Of a DNA stretch of 26,402 bases, positions 9,846 to 18,010 are shown piece after piece. Position 1 is the first letter of the stretch. Each line of letters starts with the position of its first letter. The position numbers and the translations under genes are program-made. The DNA comes from UBA1361 sp035647455 (GTDB lineage Bacteria; Bacillota_I; Bacilli_A; RFN20; CAG-826). Under the pieces are notes generated by a model. That model searched no databases. It saw only the letters and a list, made by a program, of their open reading frames with translations, and was not told the origin of the DNA. Location of the stretch: assembly GCA_035647455.1 (NCBI GenBank), contig DASRNI010000018.1, forward strand, positions 1-26,402, written 5' to 3'.

Positions 9846-10115
9846 AAAGGACTGCTGATTGAGCGTCCTGTTCGACTTGATGCGTCACTGCCCGTGTTCG
9901 AATGAACATAAATCCATTTCGCTTCGTCCGGTAAAGAAAATTCACCATAAGCGGTACTTGTTGCACTGACAGACAGTGCTTTTTGATTGTTTACGGTACG
10001 GCTTGTTAAAGTGAAAAAACCGAAGAGTAAAAAAGCAATTGGTAACAATTTTAAAATGTTTCGAAATTTGTTTGTTCGTGGTTTCATGAGATACTCTCCT
10101 TTTTATGTCTAATTA

Positions 10116-10124
10116 ATTTTAACA
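10116..10124 (-). promoter_or_regulatory. Extended -10 promoter candidate for the surface protein
   Basis: On the minus strand TGtTAAAAT (-10 at 10116-10121, TG at 10123-10124) lies about 30 bp ahead of the ATG at 10087, giving a leader of about 22 nt that contains the AAAGGAGA ribosome binding site. No convincing -35 was found. Confidence 0.4.
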
Positions 10125-10206
10125 AATAAATTTTTAAAAGAAAACAGAAAAAAGAGCGTAAAACGGCTTCTTTCCGCGAAAATTTTATATTTTGGCGTCG
10201 TTTAGA

Positions 10207-12555
10207 CTAGTTATTAACTTTAGCCTGTTCTTTAAGTTTTTTAGTACCAGCTTTGAACTTTTTGTAACCCGTGAATAGTTTCCCGTTAGCAAGCCGAACT
10301 AATCCTTCCGCCATTTCGTAGTTAATTGCGCCGGCACCAAACGAAGCAATACAGCGAAGCGGGGTATCTTCTAAACTATGTTTAATGTTGTCACTTACCC
10401 AACTATCAACATCTTCAAGTTCCTGAACTGCACCGGCAATGATAAATTTAACAATGAGTTTCCCAATTAGTGACTTCTTCAATGCTTTTAACGGCGAGTT
10501 TAAGGTGAACGGCTTTTTATAAACGATGTTTTCTGGTGGTAGTTCGTGGCCAATTATTTCCTTAAACGTTAACTTTTCATAAAGTTTCTCGTAATCCGCG
10601 ACTTGGTTTTGATAAGTGTGGCCTTTAACTTTTATTTTGAAATGTTTAATTTCGTCGTTAACGTTATGGGCTAAAATTAAGTTATAGTCACCTTGTTCTA
10701 AAACAAAGTCACTAAGCTTTACATCGAAATACTTTAATTCGTTGTAATTTACGCTGATTGATACTTCTTTTGTTTCGCGTGGTTTTAACGTTACCTTATC
10801 AAATGCGACTAACTCTTTTTTAGCGCGGTATGTATGGGATTTTAAAATATTACTGTACACTTGAATAACTTCTTGCGCGGCTATGTCACTTTCATTATTG
10901 AGTGTAAACGTGATTACCGCGTGATCTTTTAACTCTTCAAGCTTAAAGTTACTATACTCAAGCTTTGCGTAACTTAAGCCGTAACCAAACGGGTAGTTAA
11001 CCGGCTGATCAAACGTACTGAAATAACGGTAACCGACGTAAATTGTTTCGTCGTAATAAACAGCATTATTATTTTCATTAAGTTTAAACGGTAAGTCACT
11101 AACACGCTTAATCCATGTTTCTGGTAAGCGGCCACTTGGGTTGTTTTTCGCGATGAGTGTATTTAAAATTGCTTCGCTTGAGCCTTCGCCCGCTAAGTAA
11201 CTAAGCAGTAAGCCTTGAACACGGTCTTTAAAACTAACATCAACAACTGAACCGGTTAAAAGCACAACAATTATGTTTTGATTAACTTTTAAAAGTTCAT
11301 CAAGTAAGTAAAGTTGATTGCTTGGTAAATTAATATCTGCGCGGTCAATCCCTTCCGTTTCTAGTCGTTCGGGAAGACCCATAAAGTAAATAACTTTGTC
11401 GCTCGTCTTTGCAGCACTTAGTGCTTCATTAATTAACGCTTCATCATTAGCGAAATCATTTAAATGGTAACCTTGACTAACTTTTGCGTTACTAAAGTAA
11501 CTTTCGTAGATTTCTTTAACTTGCGGTACTTTATACGCATTAATATACGAACTTCCACCACCTTGATAGCGCATTTCGCAGGTAAAACCGCCAATTAACG
11601 CGACATTTTCCGTTTTCTTTAACGGTAAGATGTTATTTTTGTTTTCAAGGAGCACTAAGCCTTCTTCAGCAAACTTTACCGCTTTTGCGTGATGTTTATC
11701 TAAATCAACCTTAACGACTTCAAGGTCGCCATAACGCTCAATTAGTTTAAGAAGTCGCGTACTTGATTTATCGATGTACTTCATTAGTGACGCATCTTTT
11801 TTAAGCGCTTTTTCAATTTGCGCAGCGTGGTAACCAAAGCTTGTTGGCATTTGTAAGTCTAGCCCCGCTTTTAGCTCACTAACACGGTTCGTAACGGAAC
11901 CCCAGTCACTCACGACAACACCTTCATAGCCCCACTTGTTCCGGAGTACGTTTTCAATAATCGGATGACCTGTCCCGTGGATGCCATTAATTTTATTGTA
12001 ACTTGCCATAATAGTCGCCGGTTTAGCGTTAACCGCGAATCGAAACGCTTTTAAATATATTTCGTGAAGTGTTCGTTCATCAACAACGGCGTCGATAAAA
12101 TAGCGATACTTTTCTTGGTTATTCGCAAAAAAGTGTTTTACGGAAGTGCCAATTCCTGTTGCTTCCATCGCTTTAATATAAGCGTTTGCTAAAACACCGG
12201 TTAAATACGGATCTTCACTAAAGTACTCAAAATTACGACCGCATAACGGATTTCTTTTAATATTAATCGCCGGACCAAGCACAACACCAACGCCTTGACT
12301 TCTTGCGTCTAATGCAAGTGTCGCGGCCATTTCGGCGACGATTTTTTTGCTAAAAGAACTTGCTAAGTTACTCGCTGTTGGATAAGCAACACTTACAACA
12401 CTTCCCGTCACGCCTAAGTTATCACCAAACTCAGTTTGTGTACGCATCCCGTGCGGACCGTCAGCGACCATTAAGCTTTTAAGTTTGCCAAAGTCTTTAA
12501 GCCGCCAAATGTCACGGCCATCAAGTAATTGAATCTTTTCCTTGTTATCTAACAT
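10207..12555 (-). CDS. Glycoside hydrolase family 3 beta-glucosidase-type enzyme
   Basis: The protein is 782 residues from the ATG at 12555. This start is chosen because AAAGGTGGA lies just upstream and it gives an 11-bp overlap with GH2, as between galT and galK; the in-frame ATG at 12594 adds 13 residues with no ribosome site. GH3 features in order: substrate-binding DGPHGMR (about 32-38), GRNFEYFSEDP, SVKHFFANNQE, and the nucleophile Asp217 in VVVSDWGS; then the GH3 C-terminal alpha/beta domain, a Fn3-like domain, and a short helical tail often appended in Firmicutes enzymes. There is no signal peptide, so it acts in the cytoplasm, hydrolysing imported beta-glucosides (or beta-xylosides; specificity cannot be read). 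It is the last gene of the gal operon. A CGG/CCG hairpin followed by T runs at about 10150-10185 might end the transcript, but it is weak. Confidence 0.9.
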   Translation of the reverse strand: MLDNKEKIQLLDGRDIWRLKDFGKLKSLMVADGPHGMRTQTEFGDNLGVTGSVVSVAYPTASNLASSFSKKIVAEMAATLALDARSQGVGVVLGPAINIKRNPLCGRNFEYFSEDPYLTGVLANAYIKAMEATGIGTSVKHFFANNQEKYRYFIDAVVDERTLHEIYLKAFRFAVNAKPATIMASYNKINGIHGTGHPIIENVLRNKWGYEGVVVSDWGSVTNRVSELKAGLDLQMPTSFGYHAAQIEKALKKDASLMKYIDKSSTRLLKLIERYGDLEVVKVDLDKHHAKAVKFAEEGLVLLENKNNILPLKKTENVALIGGFTCEMRYQGGGSSYINAYKVPQVKEIYESYFSNAKVSQGYHLNDFANDEALINEALSAAKTSDKVIYFMGLPERLETEGIDRADINLPSNQLYLLDELLKVNQNIIVVLLTGSVVDVSFKDRVQGLLLSYLAGEGSSEAILNTLIAKNNPSGRLPETWIKRVSDLPFKLNENNNAVYYDETIYVGYRYFSTFDQPVNYPFGYGLSYAKLEYSNFKLEELKDHAVITFTLNNESDIAAQEVIQVYSNILKSHTYRAKKELVAFDKVTLKPRETKEVSISVNYNELKYFDVKLSDFVLEQGDYNLILAHNVNDEIKHFKIKVKGHTYQNQVADYEKLYEKLTFKEIIGHELPPENIVYKKPFTLNSPLKALKKSLIGKLIVKFIIAGAVQELEDVDSWVSDNIKHSLEDTPLRCIASFGAGAINYEMAEGLVRLANGKLFTGYKKFKAGTKKLKEQAKVNN

Positions 12556-14860
12556 CTTTAACTTCCACCTTTGCTTGTAATTGTTGTTCACCAATTGTTA
12601 CGGTGATCGTTCCTTGGCCTTTTGTAACTGTTTTCACCCAAAATGAAAGGACACCACTATTTAAAGTTTGGACGCTGGGGCCAATTAGTTCTAAGTTATT
12701 TAGTTTAATGATGACCGGATCAAAAGCGTAATGCGCCTGGCTGCCATTTTGGTCAACTTTTTTAATTGTAACGCGGGTCGCATCGTACGTTTCATTTATC
12801 TCTAAACTAGTGCGTTCAGCTTTTAGTTCGTAATTATATGTTTTATAAATACTTTTCGTCACCGTTGTCACAAGTTTATCGTTAATGTAACCATCAAAGC
12901 GGTAGTCAGACTGTTTACTGCCCCAGTTACTTAAATATTTATAAAAGAGTGCAACTCCTTCATCCATTGTTAGTTTATATTTCGTGAAGAGATATAAAAT
13001 CATCAGTTTTGTTTTAAGCGAAAAGTTCGTCCCGCTTATTTGCACAGCGCGTAAGATTTTCTTCGCGCGTTCACCGTCTTTCTTGCTTAATCCTTCGTTA
13101 TTTGCAATTAAGTCACTAATAAAGTCGTCAATAATAATTGGTGGATGCTTTAAGTGCGGATACTTTTTAAATGCCGGATAAAACGTTTTAATGTATTCGT
13201 TATTTCGATAAAGCTTTAAGTACTCGACATTTGTAAAAACATAAACATCGTCTAAAAGTGTTTTCGGGTATTCACCAATATGTAGGTCACTACTGACATG
13301 AAAGACAATATCTTTACTACCTTCAGCTTGATAAGCGTAACTAGCCGTTTTTGGATTGCGGTATATATCAAGCACACCGTGATGACAAATTAAGTCACCG
13401 CTCCCGAATTCTTCATGTGTTTGGTAATCACTAAAGACCCAACCAATCGCGCCACTGATTCCGTTTTTCGCGTCTTTAGCACTATTGATAACGTTGAGAT
13501 GGCGTTTCGCTTGTTCCAGCCGCTTTGCTTCGTGGTCAAAGGCTTTCGTTGGGAACATATGACCGTTATGTTCGGTGACTAAATACGGATAGTTTTTATT
13601 CGTGATTTTTCTTTTTGGGGAAAGACCAATATTAAAACCTTCATGGACAAAATCGTTATACGTATAAACATCTTCAAAGAAATTAGATTTACTCATATTA
13701 CGGACACCGCCGGTTGGGCGCGTCGGATCAAGTTTCCGTGCTAGTTCGTTAGCTTCTTTGTAAAACGCATCATCGTCATTTGATTCATTAATGCGGACAC
13801 CCCACATAATCACGGAAGGGTTATTTTTATCGCGCTTAATCATTCTTTTAATGTTTAAGTATGATAACTCTTGCCACGCTTTGTCACCAATATGCTGCCA
13901 ACCAGGTATTTCTTCAAAAACGAGTAAACCAAGTTCGTCACATGCTTCAATAAAATGCTTACTTTGCGGATAATGCGATGTGCGAACAATATTTAACCCT
14001 AAGTCTTTTAAAAGTTTCGCGTCTTCCCTTTGCGCGCCCTTTGGCATCGCATAACCAGCGTACGGATAACTTTGATGACGGTTTAAGCCAATTAGTTTCA
14101 GTAGTTTGCCGTTTAAGTAAAAGCCCTTTTTCGTAAATAAGATATCTCTTAAGCCGAACCTTTCTTTGTATACTGCTTTGTTAAACGTTACTTTAACGTT
14201 ATATAAGTACGGATTATCGAGTTCCCAAAGTGTTTTATTTTCGAGCGCGAAAGTAACGCGTGTGTTATTGCTATTAATCGCCTGGTTTACTGAACTAATT
14301 ACTTTATTTTCCGCGTCGAAAAGTTCAACGAACAATTCACCTTGATCCGTGTTTGTAAGTACATCTATATTTACTTCATTACTCTTTAAAATATCGCGAT
14401 AAGTAACGGTAATATCCTTAATATTAGCTACTGGTTTTTTAATTAAATAAACTTCACGGTAAAGACCCGCAAAGGCAAGGTAGTCAACGACACCACCAAA
14501 CGGGGGAATGCTTTTATTTTCACTGGAGTCAACTTTAACTTTAAGCTTATTTACCCCGACTTTTGGTTTAATAACTTGACTAAACGGAATATAACCACCG
14601 TAATTTTCGATAATTAGCTCATCATTTAAATAAACTTGCGTAAAGTGCGCGGCCCCTTCAAAAAGAAGACTTAACTCAAGGTCTAAGTCTTCGGCAGTAA
14701 TCACTAAATCTTTTTCATATGTACTTATAAACTCTAACTCACTTGCCCTAAAATGATTAAGCGGGAGTTCTTTGCCAGGATGCGGAACGTTAACTGGGGG
14801 TTTTTCCGCGTTTTTGTCCGTAGTGAAAAGCCAGTCGTAATTTAAACTTATTTTCTGCAT
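12545..14860 (-). CDS. Glycoside hydrolase family 2 (beta-galactosidase-type) enzyme
   Basis: This 771-residue protein has the GH2 order: sugar-binding jelly roll (about 1-145), Ig-like domain (about 146-240) and TIM barrel (about 245-520) with GLNRHQSYPY, VRTSHYPQS, acid/base Glu359 in WGVRINES and nucleophile Glu430 in VTEHNG. A C-terminal extension of about 250 residues follows, with a helical insert and a final Ig-like domain. The acid/base motif reads VRINES rather than the LGNES of LacZ, placing it in a GH2 branch whose substrate may be a beta-galactoside or another beta-linked sugar. Its place behind galK argues for galactose release. No signal peptide is present, so it is cytoplasmic. 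It starts one base after the galK stop with only a weak AAGAAAG site, suggesting translational coupling. Confidence 0.9.
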   Translation of the reverse strand: MQKISLNYDWLFTTDKNAEKPPVNVPHPGKELPLNHFRASELEFISTYEKDLVITAEDLDLELSLLFEGAAHFTQVYLNDELIIENYGGYIPFSQVIKPKVGVNKLKVKVDSSENKSIPPFGGVVDYLAFAGLYREVYLIKKPVANIKDITVTYRDILKSNEVNIDVLTNTDQGELFVELFDAENKVISSVNQAINSNNTRVTFALENKTLWELDNPYLYNVKVTFNKAVYKERFGLRDILFTKKGFYLNGKLLKLIGLNRHQSYPYAGYAMPKGAQREDAKLLKDLGLNIVRTSHYPQSKHFIEACDELGLLVFEEIPGWQHIGDKAWQELSYLNIKRMIKRDKNNPSVIMWGVRINESNDDDAFYKEANELARKLDPTRPTGGVRNMSKSNFFEDVYTYNDFVHEGFNIGLSPKRKITNKNYPYLVTEHNGHMFPTKAFDHEAKRLEQAKRHLNVINSAKDAKNGISGAIGWVFSDYQTHEEFGSGDLICHHGVLDIYRNPKTASYAYQAEGSKDIVFHVSSDLHIGEYPKTLLDDVYVFTNVEYLKLYRNNEYIKTFYPAFKKYPHLKHPPIIIDDFISDLIANNEGLSKKDGERAKKILRAVQISGTNFSLKTKLMILYLFTKYKLTMDEGVALFYKYLSNWGSKQSDYRFDGYINDKLVTTVTKSIYKTYNYELKAERTSLEINETYDATRVTIKKVDQNGSQAHYAFDPVIIKLNNLELIGPSVQTLNSGVLSFWVKTVTKGQGTITVTIGEQQLQAKVEVKDVR

Positions 14861-14861
14861 T

Positions 14862-16010
14862 TTACGTTACTTTCTTTGTGCCGTCACTCATTCTAATCAT
14901 CAGAAAGTCTGGTCGCGTTCGAAATTTTTTCGTGTATTCTTTCGTAATATGTTTAATTGTATTGCCTGTTTTGCTTTTAAGTGTAAGTAAAACAGCACAG
15001 CCACCAAAACCGGCCCCCGTCATCCTTGCGCCAACAGCTTCACTTGCTTCCGCAAGGTCAATAATTAAATCGAGCTCCGCGCCTGTTACTTCATAGTCAT
15101 CACGTAGTGACGCATGACTAGCGTAAAGTAATTCACCAAACGCTTTAATCTCTTTGTTTTTTATCGCTTCTAGCGCCCTAATTGTACGGTTTTGCTCAGT
15201 AACGACGTGCTTAACGCGGCGATATAGTAAATCGTCATTTAGTATTTCTTCCGCTTTTTCTAAGTCAGTCACCGCTAAATCAACGAGATTTTTAATTTTA
15301 AAGTGCGGTTTTAAAAGGCATAGCGCTTCCATTGATTCCGTGTAGCGTTCATTATATTTACCGTCGGCAAGTTCGCGATCTTTATTTGTATTAACAATTA
15401 AGAAATCGTAGCCTTTAAGAATTACAGGAACGTACTCAAAGTCGAGCGTACTACTATTTAAAAAGAGTGCATGACCTTTTTTACCGTGCGAAATCGCAAA
15501 CTGGTCCATAATGCCGCTCTTAACGCCAATAAAGTCGTTTTCCACGAGTTGGCCAAGCTCAGCTTGGCGTTTTTTATCGATATCTAGACTAAAAAGATCA
15601 TTTAGCATCTTAATGATTAAAAGTTCAAGTGACGAACTTGAGGAAAGACCGGCTTTTGCCGGTAACGTTGAATTAATATACAAATTTAACCCGCTTGTTA
15701 TTTTGTAACCAGCTTTTTGCATAATAACAAAGACGCCTTTAACGTAATCAAGCCAGTCATCTTCTTTCTTAATACTATCAAGACTAAAAGAAGTTACTTC
15801 CGTCGTAAAGCCGGTGGAAAATACTTGCACAAGATTATCGTTTCGCTTACTAACAACCCCATACGTCCCGAGCGAAATCGTCGCGGGTAAGACGTATCCA
15901 CCATGGTAATCAATATGTTCACCAATTAAATTGACCCGGCCTGGTGAAAAGTATATTGCGCCTTTTTCTTTATAAAGACGCTTAAATGTGCGTTTAAGTT
16001 TAAATTTCAT
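14862..16010 (-). CDS. galK: Galactokinase
   Basis: GalK phosphorylates alpha-D-galactose with ATP to galactose-1-phosphate, the entry step of the Leloir pathway in the cytoplasm. The 382-residue protein has all GHMP-kinase marks: the galactokinase signature GRVNLIGEHIDY (24-35), the ATP loop PAKAGLSSSSS (117-127), the catalytic Asp169 in GIMDQ, and the C-terminal GARMTGAGFGG. Length is normal for bacterial GalK. The ATG at 16010 has a strong AAAGGAGG nine bases upstream and lies inside the end of galT (11-bp overlap), so the two are co-translated. The GH2 gene follows one base after its stop. Confidence 0.96.
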   Translation of the reverse strand: MKFKLKRTFKRLYKEKGAIYFSPGRVNLIGEHIDYHGGYVLPATISLGTYGVVSKRNDNLVQVFSTGFTTEVTSFSLDSIKKEDDWLDYVKGVFVIMQKAGYKITSGLNLYINSTLPAKAGLSSSSSLELLIIKMLNDLFSLDIDKKRQAELGQLVENDFIGVKSGIMDQFAISHGKKGHALFLNSSTLDFEYVPVILKGYDFLIVNTNKDRELADGKYNERYTESMEALCLLKPHFKIKNLVDLAVTDLEKAEEILNDDLLYRRVKHVVTEQNRTIRALEAIKNKEIKAFGELLYASHASLRDDYEVTGAELDLIIDLAEASEAVGARMTGAGFGGCAVLLTLKSKTGNTIKHITKEYTKKFRTRPDFLMIRMSDGTKKVT

Positions 16011-17475
16011 TGTTTAATACCTCCTTTAAAAACGAAATAAACGGATCAAGGTTCGGCGCAAACTTGAAAACATGACAATCTTCTAAAATACTCGCAAACT
16101 TCTGCACGAGTTCACGATTAATTACGGCGTCATAATTAGTGAGATTAACGTCATCTTTAAAAGTGTTGAGCCACTCTTGATGCTTAACGGCATTTTTGCT
16201 TAATGCTTTACCGTTAAATAAATATTCTTTAAGTTCGGCAAATTCAGTTAATAGGCGGCCCGGTAAAATTGCAAGTCCCATTGCTTCGATTAAGCCGATG
16301 TTTTCTTTTTTAATATGCCACTTCGTGCTTTCCGGATGGAAAAGGCCGAGTGGATGCTCTTTAGTCGTAATGTTCGAACGTAAAATTAAATCAAGTTCAT
16401 ACGCTTCGTTTTTAAAGCGCGCGATTGGCGTCACGGTATGATGCCTTTCGCCTTCAGTATGACTTTTTAAGTTTAGTTCATTGTTATTGTAGTTTTTCCA
16501 ACTGTTAAAAATGCTCTTCGCGTAAAGCACAAGCTTATCAATACTTTTTCCGCGGAGTCTAATTGTCGCTAGTGGCCAATCAATTAGCGTAAACGTGACA
16601 CCGTCTTTTACTTCACGATAAAGTACTTCCGCTTTTTCAATTGGAAACTCATAACGGCCACCTTGATAATGTTCGTGGTTTAAAATTGAACCACCGACGA
16701 TTGGTAAGTCAGCATTCGACCCAAAGAAATAATGCGGGAATATTTTAACTAAGTGGAGTAAGCGCCTGAACGTCTTTTCATTAATACTCATTGGTTCATG
16801 TTCTTCTTTTAAAACAATTAAGTGTTCCGGATAATAAATATATGGTGAATACTGTAAATACCACGTTTCATCAAGCAAATTAAACGCAATTAAGCGATGT
16901 TGATCACGCGCATCACGGCGGGCATTACCGCTGAAACCTTCGTTTTCTGGGCATAAGACACAGAGCGGATAATTCGTACTTTTACTTGCGGCTGCCGCTT
17001 TAATTGCCGCCGGATCTTTTTCGGGTTTTGATAAGTTAATCGTAATTTCTAAGTCTCCGTATTTTGAGTTACCTTGAAAAAAGATATTTTTATCAATCCG
17101 GTCTTGCCGGATGTAATTTGTATTAATCGCATAGTTATATAAACTAGTCGTCGCTTGCTTAATATCAACCTTGCGCATTTCGTCAAACTCATTTTGAATG
17201 ACTGACGGCATTTTGGCAAAAACATTCATAATTTTCGTATCAAAATTATCACGGGCGACGATGTTATCTTCAAGTTCTTTTGCTAAGACGAGCTTATCTA
17301 AAATATTATTAAGTGCTTCACTTGGATACTTAAGTTTAGCCGGGGTAATTTTTTCATTACTTCCTTCGATCTTTAGTAAGTTGTAAAGCTGGTTTTTTAC
17401 ATATCGATAATCACGGGCGGCAATTACTTTATGCGTAATTGCGTAATTAATTAAATTTTCGACATTTTGTTTCAT
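16000..17475 (-). CDS. galT: Galactose-1-phosphate uridylyltransferase, class II
   Basis: GalT exchanges UMP between UDP-glucose and galactose-1-phosphate. At 491 residues with the motifs CVLCPENEGFSGN (cysteine motif, about 172-184) and ILNHEHYQGG (about 265-274) it is the Firmicutes class II form, longer than the GalT of E. coli (about 350). The His in NHEHYQGG corresponds to the family's active-site region, though the classical HPH motif is absent, as in other class II members. The ATG at 17475 has AAAGGATG upstream. It overlaps galK by 11 bp. Only 52 bp separate it from the XRE-like gene on the same strand and no clear promoter lies in that gap, so transcription may begin ahead of that gene. 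galE is not in the window. Confidence 0.95.
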   Translation of the reverse strand: MKQNVENLINYAITHKVIAARDYRYVKNQLYNLLKIEGSNEKITPAKLKYPSEALNNILDKLVLAKELEDNIVARDNFDTKIMNVFAKMPSVIQNEFDEMRKVDIKQATTSLYNYAINTNYIRQDRIDKNIFFQGNSKYGDLEITINLSKPEKDPAAIKAAAASKSTNYPLCVLCPENEGFSGNARRDARDQHRLIAFNLLDETWYLQYSPYIYYPEHLIVLKEEHEPMSINEKTFRRLLHLVKIFPHYFFGSNADLPIVGGSILNHEHYQGGRYEFPIEKAEVLYREVKDGVTFTLIDWPLATIRLRGKSIDKLVLYAKSIFNSWKNYNNNELNLKSHTEGERHHTVTPIARFKNEAYELDLILRSNITTKEHPLGLFHPESTKWHIKKENIGLIEAMGLAILPGRLLTEFAELKEYLFNGKALSKNAVKHQEWLNTFKDDVNLTNYDAVINRELVQKFASILEDCHVFKFAPNLDPFISFLKEVLNNEI

Positions 17476-17527
17476 TGTTTCACTTCATCCTTTCGCATAT
17501 ATTTAGTTAATTGGCATGAAAGCATTA

Positions 17528-17728
17528 TTAAATAGTTTTAAGCTTAGCTTTAGCGTTAAACATATGTAAATAATCAAGGACATAAGTCACTTTGCATACT
17601 AAATTTCCTGCGTTCAAATTCTTGAATAAAACCGCTGTTAGTGTTGGAAAGTTAGTAAAATTCGCTTGCGTGAATCCAAGACTCTTTCTTCGCTCACTAA
17701 TTATGTGACCAATCTGTAGCGAACTCAT
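17528..17728 (-). CDS. Small XRE/HipB-like helix-turn-helix protein, perhaps degenerate
   Basis: The N-terminus IGHIISERRKSLGFTQ matches helix 1-2 of short XRE regulators of the HipB/Y4mF type, and the end VLDYLHM matches their last helix. The 66-residue length is also right. The middle, where the recognition helix should be, does not fit: about three residues are missing relative to the family and the usual Gly-Val-Ser and Leu-x-x-Gly turns are poorly kept (NAGNL may be a relic). So it is either a divergent regulator or a decaying one. It keeps a good GAGAGG ribosome site and an extended -10 promoter. No HipA-like partner is adjacent; the next gene is galT, 52 bp downstream, so it could regulate the gal operon or simply share its promoter. 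Confidence 0.45.
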   Translation of the reverse strand: MSSLQIGHIISERRKSLGFTQANFTNFPTLTAVLFKNLNAGNLVCKVTYVLDYLHMFNAKAKLKTI

Positions 17729-17746
17729 AATATGTCCTCTCTTAAT

Positions 17747-17755
17747 ATTATACCA
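17747..17755 (-). promoter_or_regulatory. Extended -10 promoter ahead of the XRE-like gene and gal operon
   Basis: On the minus strand TGGTATAAT is a perfect extended -10 (TATAAT at 17747-17752). Transcription would start near 17740, leaving only about 12 nt, including GAGAGG, before the ATG at 17728. With no clear promoter before galT, this may drive the whole leftward operon. Confidence 0.5.
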
Positions 17756-17901
17756 TTTTCACTTAAATGTTTTATAGTCATTGTCCAAAATCATCTTTTA
17801 GTTTTTTGCTTTGAGTTTGTAAAATGCGTAGGATGTACAATTGCCTTTAATATAGTTAGAGCGAATAATGATTACCGCTAATTTTCTAATTATAAGTCGT
17901 C

Positions 17902-17930
17902 TTGAGTTTTCAATTTGTTTTACATATACT
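17902..17930 (+). promoter_or_regulatory. Sigma-A promoter of the diguanylate cyclase gene
   Basis: TTGAGT (17902-17907) and TATACT (17925-17930) are separated by exactly 17 bp, a near-consensus vegetative promoter. The expected start is near 17937, giving a leader of about 74 nt. Confidence 0.6.
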
Positions 17931-17931
17931 T

Positions 17932-17998
17932 AAAGAGAACATTCATATGCATATGAAAACACGAAATTAAAAAGAAATGTTGCTCTTTAGAGAACATT
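17932..17998. repeat. Three-armed repeat in the diguanylate cyclase leader
   Basis: AAAGAGAACATT (17932-17943) is complementary to AATGTT-g-CTCTTT (17976-17988): 12 pairs with one bulged G. A second direct copy, AGAGAACATT, follows at once (17989-17998), just ahead of the GAGGTG ribosome site. The middle arm can therefore pair with either outer arm. Between them lies the palindrome CATATGCATATG (17944-17955). Since the predicted transcript starts within the first arm, the motif may be a DNA operator rather than, or as well as, an RNA switch. No GEMM (c-di-GMP) riboswitch is seen. Confidence 0.6.
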
Positions 17999-18010
17999 GC
18001 GAGGTGAATA

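Larger units (their letters stand above)
6639..10087 (-). pseudogene. Giant repeat-containing surface protein, frameshifted and with an in-frame stop
   Basis: Three open stretches form one gene of about 1,149 codons. The first (10087-9824) has a signal peptide (membrane segment about residues 13-28) and the start of a parallel beta-helix domain. It leaves frame at a run of four A (9842-9845); adding one A restores PLKTIARAVTLADDGDAIM, the usual start of such a domain. The second (about 9840-8280) holds the beta-helix (Gly/Asn-rich turns) and the first repeats, ending in TAA at 8280-8282. The third continues in the same frame (8279-6639): more repeats, then two hydrophobic helices separated by a short loop and a Lys/Glu-rich tail. 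The stop falls in a repeat at the position of Glu in PLPEEGY, so GAA to TAA is the likely change. The intact protein would be an adhesin or glycan-binding surface protein; the binding target is unknown. AAAGGAGA precedes the ATG at 10087. The C-terminal helix pair probably anchors it in the membrane in place of a sortase signal. Confidence 0.8.

Noticed and set aside
17931..18010. GEMM c-di-GMP riboswitch in the diguanylate cyclase leader
   Set aside because: The conserved GEMM core and tetraloop-receptor elements are absent and the leader is only about 74 nt.
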